The notes beneath the pieces were generated by a model that was given only the letters and a program-made list of their open reading frames with translations, was not told the DNA's origin and made no database searches. DNA of 9,963 bases, from contig JANXLO010000413.1 of NCBI GenBank assembly GCA_025355115.1, positions 1-9,963 of the forward strand, given 5' to 3'. Shown here one piece after another: positions 6,374-9,963 of the stretch (positions are counted from its first letter, which is position 1; every line of letters begins with the position of its first letter). The DNA is from Chthonomonadaceae bacterium (GTDB lineage Bacteria; Armatimonadota; Chthonomonadetes; Chthonomonadales; Chthonomonadaceae). The position numbers and the translations under genes are program-made.

Positions 6374-7795
6374 ATGCGAATACTTGGTCCGGATGGCAAT
6401 CCGGTTCAGACCGGCCCCCCGGTCTCCGACGAAGTGAAGCAGATAGTGGAGCGCGCGAAGGCCATCGCCGTTCAACAGGGCGACCCGGCGAGCGCCTTGC
6501 AGCAGCTCGTGTTCGCGTTCCAGACCGACGTCTCCTCCGACCTTGTTCTGGACACGACGATCGAGCTGTTGACAACGATGGCGACCGCGACCGGCAACGA
6601 TCCCACACAGAGCGAAGAGCTGCAGCTTTTCAAGCAGCTGCGCGAAAGCCGCGAGGATCCGCTGCTCTATTTCCAGGTCGGCAACCGTTTCTTCCAGCTT
6701 CAGCAGTCGTTCGTGGCCCGCCCCTTCCTGGCGCGAGCGAAGGAGTTGCTGAACGGGGAGACAAATGAGCTGAGTCAGGCGATCGACGTCGACCATGCTC
6801 AATGCCTGATGGATCTAGGCGCATATCAGGACGCCATCAACGCTTTTCACGCCCTGAACGATACCTATGGCGGGTTGCCAATCTGGCTGATTCTGGAGAT
6901 GGGGGAGTGCTATGCGCTTCTGCGGCAGGTGGACGAGTCGAACGAAGTCTATCAGATCGCCCCGCCCGACGCGGCCGCGCAGTTCCCCGGCATGGAGGCC
7001 GTTCGGGAAGAGGTGGGAGACCTGATGGCCCGCGTCCAGGACTTTGAGGGCATCGAGGAGATGGATCTGCGGGATTGGCACTATGTGCAGACGCGGGGAA
7101 TGCTGCTGGAGACTAACCCGGACGAGAATGTGCCGGGAGAACGATTCATCTTTTTCCAGCCGAGCGAGGAGGACGTCGCCTACATCGTCGCTCTTGCCGC
7201 CGCCGTCCTGGACAACAAAGGTTACGCTCCCAACCGTCTGCTATGGCTCGGCCCGAACTCCGAGCCGCTCGCCCGGCTGTTCGCGCAGTGGTGGGAAGTG
7301 GACGCGGAGAACATTCGTCCCTACCAGCATGGCGACAACACCGAGGACGAGGAGGCACTGTCCTTGCTGGTAATGGCGCATTCCACCGATGTCATGGTGC
7401 TTGAATCTGAGGACGAGTTTATCGATCTCGCGCAGGCGCGCGCCGGGCTGATCACGTTCGCGCTCGATGTGCGCTGGACGGAGCGACAGCCAATGGTGCC
7501 CGATATCGCCGGATTCTTGTCGCAAGCCTGTAACCTGCCCTGGGAGACTCGATTCCAGGTCGATGAGGCTGCTGAGACGATGACGCGGGTTGACGAGACC
7601 CGTGATCCGCAGACCATCGCCGACGAGATCGCCAAGCATTTCCCCGAAGATGAGGAGTGCGACACCTTCGCCACGGAACTGCTGGAAGATTACGAAGTCT
7701 GCACGGACCTCATCCTCGACCATCGGGACGGCGAGCTGATCCGACGACCGCTGGTGACTCACTCCCCGATCAAAAGCCCTCGACTCGGCTTCTGA
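6374..7795 (+). CDS. TPR-like protein of unknown function with an acidic C-terminal region
   Basis: I do not recognise this 473-residue protein by name. No signal peptide or membrane segment is seen, so it should be cytoplasmic. Residues about 97-195 look like two or three tetratricopeptide-type helix pairs: LLYFQVGNRFFQLQQ...ARPFLARAKELL, then DHAQCLMDLGAYQDAINAFHAL, then WLILEMGECYALLRQVDESNEVY. After about residue 255 there is an alternating strand/helix region (RFIFFQPSEEDVAYIVALAA; NRLLWLGPNSEPLARLFAQW; DVMVLESEDEFIDLA) of no clear family. The region after 390 is acidic (VDEAAETMTRVDE; HFPEDEECD). ATG is 4 bases after the rsmE stop, with CGGAG inside the rsmE end about 10 bases upstream. 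This tight packing suggests co-expression with the chaperone and rRNA-modification genes. A scaffold or protein-interaction role is a guess from the TPR-like part only. Confidence 0.85.
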   Translation: MRILGPDGNPVQTGPPVSDEVKQIVERAKAIAVQQGDPASALQQLVFAFQTDVSSDLVLDTTIELLTTMATATGNDPTQSEELQLFKQLRESREDPLLYFQVGNRFFQLQQSFVARPFLARAKELLNGETNELSQAIDVDHAQCLMDLGAYQDAINAFHALNDTYGGLPIWLILEMGECYALLRQVDESNEVYQIAPPDAAAQFPGMEAVREEVGDLMARVQDFEGIEEMDLRDWHYVQTRGMLLETNPDENVPGERFIFFQPSEEDVAYIVALAAAVLDNKGYAPNRLLWLGPNSEPLARLFAQWWEVDAENIRPYQHGDNTEDEEALSLLVMAHSTDVMVLESEDEFIDLAQARAGLITFALDVRWTERQPMVPDIAGFLSQACNLPWETRFQVDEAAETMTRVDETRDPQTIADEIAKHFPEDEECDTFATELLEDYEVCTDLILDHRDGELIRRPLVTHSPIKSPRLGF

Positions 7796-7827
7796 CGACA
7801 GGCGACGAACCCGAAGAGGCCCAAAAC

Positions 7828-8865
7828 ATGAAGGCACTTGTCTATAGTGACGTTCGACGAGTGTCGATTCAGGATAGGGCGATGCCCTCTCCTGCTCCGG
7901 ATGAGGCGCTGCTGCGGGTGCAAGGAACGGGCATCTGCGGTTCTGACATGGTGGGATTTTTGGGCCTGAGTCCGCGCAGACAGCCCGGGCTTGTGCTGGG
8001 GCATGAGACGGTCGCGACGGTCGAGCGAATGCCGATCTCCGCTCCTACCGGCGGCGGGGAGTGGCCTTTTCACGAAGGGCAGCGGGTTGTTCTCAATCCG
8101 TTCATCCCGTGCGGGAAGTGCGAGGCCTGCCGAGCGGGGCGCATCAATGTCTGCACCCATTGGCGGCTGATCGGGATGGACAGCATCGACGGCACTTTCG
8201 CGGAGTGGGCAAAAGCACCTGCCGCAAACCTTTTCCCGGTGCCGGATAGCCTATCCGACGAGCGTGCAGTAATGATCGAGCCGTTGGCCAATGGCGTTCA
8301 CCTCTTCTCGCTGATACGCCAACACAATTTCGGAACGCTCGCGATATTCGGGGCTGGCACGCAGGGTTGCCTGCTGCTCTCGGTTGCGCGTCTGCTGGGC
8401 TACCGCGACATCGCAATGGTAGATGTCAACCCTGCACGGCTGAATGTGGCAAAAGAGCTGGGCGCGAAGATACTCATCGACGCCAGGGAGACCGACCCGG
8501 TTACTGCGATCCGCGACAGCTTCGGCGGAAAAGGGGCGGATATAGTCATCGAGGCATACGGCGACACAGTCACCAGGGCAGCCTGCATACAAGCTGCCCG
8601 ACGCGGCGGCGAAATCCTTCTTCTCGGTTTGCACGAAGTCAATAGCACCGTCGACTTCACCACAATCGTCCGCCACGAGCTTCGGCTCCAGGGCTCCTTC
8701 GTCTACACAGACGCCGATTTCGCCCGCTCAAAAACCCTCATAGAGAGCGGCGACGTAGATCTCTCTCGATGGACCCGCTCCCTCCCTCTAGATCAGGGCC
8801 AAGCCGCCTTCGACCAGCTCCTAACCGACCCAGGCTCCACCATGAAAATCGTCCTCACCGCTTAA
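7828..8865 (+). CDS. Zinc-dependent medium-chain alcohol/polyol dehydrogenase
   Basis: This is an NAD-linked oxidoreductase of the medium-chain dehydrogenase family, 345 residues; the substrate is not determinable. Catalytic zinc ligands are expected in GICGSD (Cys37), GHE (His59, Glu60) and the downstream Glu151 (MIEPLA). The structural zinc loop CGKCEACRAGRINVC supplies Cys95, 98, 101 and 109. The Rossmann nucleotide site is FGAGTQG (174-180), and Asp199 at the end of strand 2 (MVDVNP) favours NAD over NADP. The pattern resembles sorbitol, threonine, butanediol or sugar-phosphate dehydrogenases such as GatD. ATG at 7828 is chosen over the longer upstream frame (open from 7657) because AAGAGG sits 8 bases before it and MKALVY is a typical family start. 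The upstream extension would overlap the preceding gene. It lies 32 bases after the TPR-like gene and may be the last gene of the run. A 10-base AT-rich repeat overlaps its stop codon. Confidence 0.92.
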   Translation: MKALVYSDVRRVSIQDRAMPSPAPDEALLRVQGTGICGSDMVGFLGLSPRRQPGLVLGHETVATVERMPISAPTGGGEWPFHEGQRVVLNPFIPCGKCEACRAGRINVCTHWRLIGMDSIDGTFAEWAKAPAANLFPVPDSLSDERAVMIEPLANGVHLFSLIRQHNFGTLAIFGAGTQGCLLLSVARLLGYRDIAMVDVNPARLNVAKELGAKILIDARETDPVTAIRDSFGGKGADIVIEAYGDTVTRAACIQAARRGGEILLLGLHEVNSTVDFTTIVRHELRLQGSFVYTDADFARSKTLIESGDVDLSRWTRSLPLDQGQAAFDQLLTDPGSTMKIVLTA

Positions 8866-8873
8866 TTTATTTA
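8864..8873. repeat. 10-base direct repeat, left copy (AATTTATTTA)
   Basis: This copy overlaps the final two bases of the dehydrogenase stop codon. An identical copy lies at 9080-9089. All ten bases are A or T in an otherwise GC-rich region, so a second exact copy 216 bases away in the same orientation is notable. The two copies bracket the ParD remnant, which suggests a segment inserted or rearranged at this short sequence. Confidence 0.6.
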
Positions 8874-8901
8874 GATTCGCGCTTGAAGATAAATTCCTGC
8901 T

Positions 8902-9099
8902 TCATGTACTTTTTGTCTTTGTTGCTAACCGCTTCCGGACCGCGCTCTTGATGTGGTCGACATCATCGTTCGTCCATTCGCTTGAAGGCGACTCCATGCC
9001 GCAAAGCAGCAGGGTTTCCAGCCTCTCCTCTGCTTGTCGCTTCTGGTCTTCACGCACGAGATCACGAAAATACTCCCTCAATTTATTTACCCGTCCTCG
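8902..9099 (-). pseudogene. ParD-type antitoxin, C-terminal remnant
   Basis: A 65-codon open frame, closed by TAG upstream and TGA at 8902-8904, encodes REYFRDLVREDQKRQAEERL, then LETLLLCGMESPSSEW, then TNDDVDHIKSAVRKRL. This is the typical C-terminal half of ParD-like antitoxins ('SeYfReLvReDqkr...LeaLLleGleSg...t.edw..ir..vr.rl'), which binds ParE toxin. The first 25-30 residues of ParD, with the ribbon-helix-helix DNA-binding strand, are missing. Similarity begins exactly at the AT-rich repeat (9080-9089). No ATG is in place; a TTG just inside the repeat could start a 59-residue product. Only a 12-codon frame (ATG overlapping the TGA, ending at 8867) follows where ParE would lie, so no toxin is present. 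It is most likely a relic, though an expressed fragment might still bind ParE made elsewhere. Identification is from remembered family patterns. Confidence 0.6.
9080..9089. repeat. 10-base direct repeat, right copy (AATTTATTTA)
   Basis: This is the second copy of the repeat at 8864-8873. It contains the TAA that ends the DUF433-DUF5615 frame (9087-9089, minus strand). It also marks the point where ParD similarity begins in another minus-strand frame. It therefore sits at the apparent join between two broken toxin-antitoxin loci. Confidence 0.6.
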
Positions 9100-9200
9100 C
9101 TATCCCATCTATTGGAGGCAAGGTGCGAGATGCCTTCGAAGATGGATGCCAGTCTGGCTGCCAGTTGAGGCGACAAATTTTGGTCGAGCAGAAGCTTCAT
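9087..9200 (-). pseudogene. DUF5615 PIN-like toxin, 37-residue N-terminal remnant
   Basis: From the internal ATG at 9200 the frame encodes MKLLLDQNLS, PQLAARLASIF, EGISHLASNRW, DSEDG and stops. DUF5615 toxins are normally about 100-120 residues and begin with this 'MKLLlDqNLSprLa.rLa..fp.s.Hv' pattern. The first acidic residue of the PIN-like active site (Asp6) is present. The later ones, in the usual 'IVTKDxDF' and downstream blocks, are absent, so nuclease activity is not expected. The break coincides with the right AT-rich repeat and the ParD remnant. It can be translated only as the tail of the DUF433 frame or from its own weakly preceded ATG. Confidence 0.72.
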
Positions 9201-9419
9201 GCCGCTATCTTGCGTCTGGCGTTCACGATCGGCTGCATAGCTCAGACAGGCACGAATATCGTCCGGGGTTAGATTCGGGACATCAGCCAGAATCTGCTCC
9301 GATGTCATGCCTGCAGCGAGGTAAGATAGCACGTCATATACAGTGATTCTGAGGCCGCGAATGCACGGCTTGCCGCTGCGTTTTCCGGGCTCCATGACGA
9401 GAATGTCTCGATAATCCAT
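9087..9419 (-). CDS. DUF433 antitoxin fused in frame to the start of a DUF5615 toxin
   Basis: Residues 1-70 of this 110-residue frame match the DUF433 family (VapB-like antitoxins): MDYRDILVMEPGKRSGKPCI, RGLRITVYDVLSYLAAGM, ILADVPNLTPDDIRACLSYA, ADRERQ. The pattern GKPCIRGLRITVYDVL is characteristic. After RERQTQDSG the frame continues without a stop into MKLLLDQNLSPQLAARLA, the usual start of a separate DUF5615 PIN-like toxin. The two are normally separate, closely spaced or overlapping genes, so this is either a fusion or loss of the antitoxin's own stop. The start is clear: AGGAGG lies 6 bases before ATG, the best ribosome binding site in the window. The antitoxin domain looks intact; the toxin part is cut. 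The product may be expressed, and the DUF433 part probably binds DNA and autoregulates, by analogy with other antitoxins. Confidence 0.8.
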   Translation of the reverse strand: MDYRDILVMEPGKRSGKPCIRGLRITVYDVLSYLAAGMTSEQILADVPNLTPDDIRACLSYAADRERQTQDSGMKLLLDQNLSPQLAARLASIFEGISHLASNRWDSEDG

Positions 9420-9462
9420 TTTTTTCCTCCTGAAGAAACCTGCTCACCTCTCGTTCGCTATT

Positions 9463-9476
9463 GAAAGTATACTCTC
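9463..9476 (-). promoter_or_regulatory. Palindromic -10/operator candidate upstream of the DUF433 gene
   Basis: GAAAGTATACTCTC is a 14-base palindrome with one mismatched pair, around a perfect 8-base core AGTATACT. On the minus strand it contains TATACT (9466-9471), a good -10 hexamer, giving a leader of about 40 bases before ATG 9419. The -35 region is poor. A palindrome over the -10 box suits autorepression by the antitoxin, a common arrangement in toxin-antitoxin loci; that binding is inference. Confidence 0.45.
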
Positions 9477-9530
9477 GAATGGGATGATTGCAGAGTAACC
9501 GGGGACAAATGGCTCCGCGGCGGCGAAGGG

Positions 9531-9536
9531 TATAAT
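9531..9536 (+). promoter_or_regulatory. Consensus -10 box (TATAAT) before the right-edge exported protein
   Basis: TATAAT is a perfect -10 hexamer in GC-rich surroundings. Transcription would start near 9543, some 47 bases before the preferred GTG at 9590. No good -35 is found at 16-18 bases; GGGACA at 9502-9507 is too far away. It faces away from the DUF433 promoter, so 9420-9589 acts as a divergent control region. Confidence 0.5.
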
Positions 9537-9589
9537 GAAAGCGTGTGCCGTCGATGCTGCGGCACTTCTTTTTGCGTGGGAGGGCGACG

Positions 9590-9963
9590 GTGAAGAGCTT
9601 GCTAGGATTGGGGTGGGCGGCTGGGACGCTAGTGGTTTTTGGCGGAGTGGCGGGAGTGCGGGCTGCGCCGCCGAGGGTTCCATATGCGACGGTCTTCACG
9701 CCGGGGACAGCGGCGGAGCAGCCGTTTCTGGTCAAGAATGAGGGGTCGCAAACTGCTGAGGGGGTGCGCCGCGCCGATGTGGGACAGTTCTGGGCCTACA
9801 GTTTTCCGGTCGCCCCGGGAGAGACATGCCTGCTGAGGTTGAGCCTGCCCGATGGAGTCGACGCTCCGCTGCCGGGAATCACAGTGACCGGAGCGGACGG
9901 CAAGCAACTGAATGCTTCTGTCGGCATTGGGACGGGCAAAACTATCGATGTGGCGTGGAAGGT
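9590..9963 (+). CDS. Exported protein, N-terminal part (partial, GTG start)
   Basis: A 124-codon frame runs off the right edge with no stop. From GTG at 9590 it encodes a Sec-type signal peptide: MKSLLGLGW, a hydrophobic core AAGTLVVFGGVAG, then VRA with cleavage likely before APPRV. The mature part begins PYATVFTPGTAAEQPFLVKN and continues with beta-rich sequence (GQFWAYSFPVAPGETCLL; LPGITVTGADGKQL) that could be an Ig-like or other beta-sandwich exterior domain, but no family is recognised. GTG 9590 is preferred because GGGAGGG lies about 5 bases upstream. In-frame ATG at 9554 would give a longer, arginine-rich n-region (MLRHFFLRGRATV) and is a real alternative. A consensus -10 box lies upstream. 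Confidence is good for an exported protein and low for any function. Confidence 0.72.
   Translation, partial: MKSLLGLGWAAGTLVVFGGVAGVRAAPPRVPYATVFTPGTAAEQPFLVKNEGSQTAEGVRRADVGQFWAYSFPVAPGETCLLRLSLPDGVDAPLPGITVTGADGKQLNASVGIGTGKTIDVAWK

Noticed and set aside
8867..8905. 12-codon frame overlapping the ParD stop as a possible ParE start
   Set aside because: It encodes only MKQEFIFKRESK and then stops; that is too short to assign to ParE or any family.
8948..9346. 132-codon plus-strand frame over the toxin-antitoxin remnants
   Set aside because: The minus strand shows DUF433, DUF5615 and ParD patterns here, whereas the plus-strand translation is Ser/Arg-rich with no recognisable domain.
9535..9741. 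68-codon plus-strand frame starting in the TATAAT box region
   Set aside because: Its ATG overlaps the -10 box, and another frame (GTG 9590) carries a signal peptide with a ribosome binding site and stays open to the window edge.
1..9963. CRISPR array, tRNA, rRNA, insertion-sequence or phage genes
   Set aside because: No regularly spaced repeats, tRNA-like cloverleaf, rRNA sequence, transposase or phage protein pattern was seen on either strand.

Overview
The window is GC-rich bacterial DNA. Most of it is one plus-strand housekeeping and chaperone cluster, followed by a small decayed toxin-antitoxin area, with a partial exported-protein gene cut off at each edge. The order dnaK-dnaJ-prmA-rsmE is the one found in Bacillus and many other monoderm or deep-branching phyla. 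The DnaK also lacks the roughly 25-residue nucleotide-binding-domain insert typical of proteobacterial DnaK. A lipobox lipoprotein, a long omega subunit and DUF433/DUF5615 genes also occur. Together these suggest a high-GC bacterium outside Proteobacteria, for example Armatimonadota, Chloroflexota or a relative. That placement is inference and cannot be fixed from this window alone.

Layout. Positions 1-102 (minus) hold the signal-peptide end of an exported protein. Positions 259-1185 (minus) hold a lipoprotein alpha/beta hydrolase. A divergent control region (about 1186-1475) separates it from the plus-strand run: rpoZ (omega subunit with a long acidic tail), dnaK (Hsp70 ending before its helical lid), dnaJ (complete type I, four zinc repeats), prmA (ribosomal protein L11 methyltransferase), rsmE (16S rRNA m3U1498 methyltransferase), a 473-residue TPR-like protein of unknown function, and a zinc-dependent medium-chain alcohol/polyol dehydrogenase. 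Spacings are 4-65 bases and no terminator was seen inside the run, so one transcript is plausible. It would link RNA polymerase assembly, protein folding and ribosome modification.

Positions 8866-9419 (minus) hold the wreck of two toxin-antitoxin loci. A DUF433 antitoxin with a strong ribosome binding site reads in frame into the first 37 residues of a DUF5615 PIN-like toxin, which then stops. Directly behind lies the C-terminal two thirds of a ParD-type antitoxin without its DNA-binding start and without a ParE gene. The ParD piece is bounded by two identical 10-base AT-rich repeats, one overlapping the dehydrogenase stop codon. Divergently, a consensus -10 box precedes a GTG-started exported protein that runs off the right edge.

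Points most worth a second look: the lidless DnaK with no grpE or hrcA beside it, the omega subunit with an acidic tail at the head of the chaperone cluster, the hairpin between rpoZ and dnaK, and the fused and truncated toxin-antitoxin remnants.
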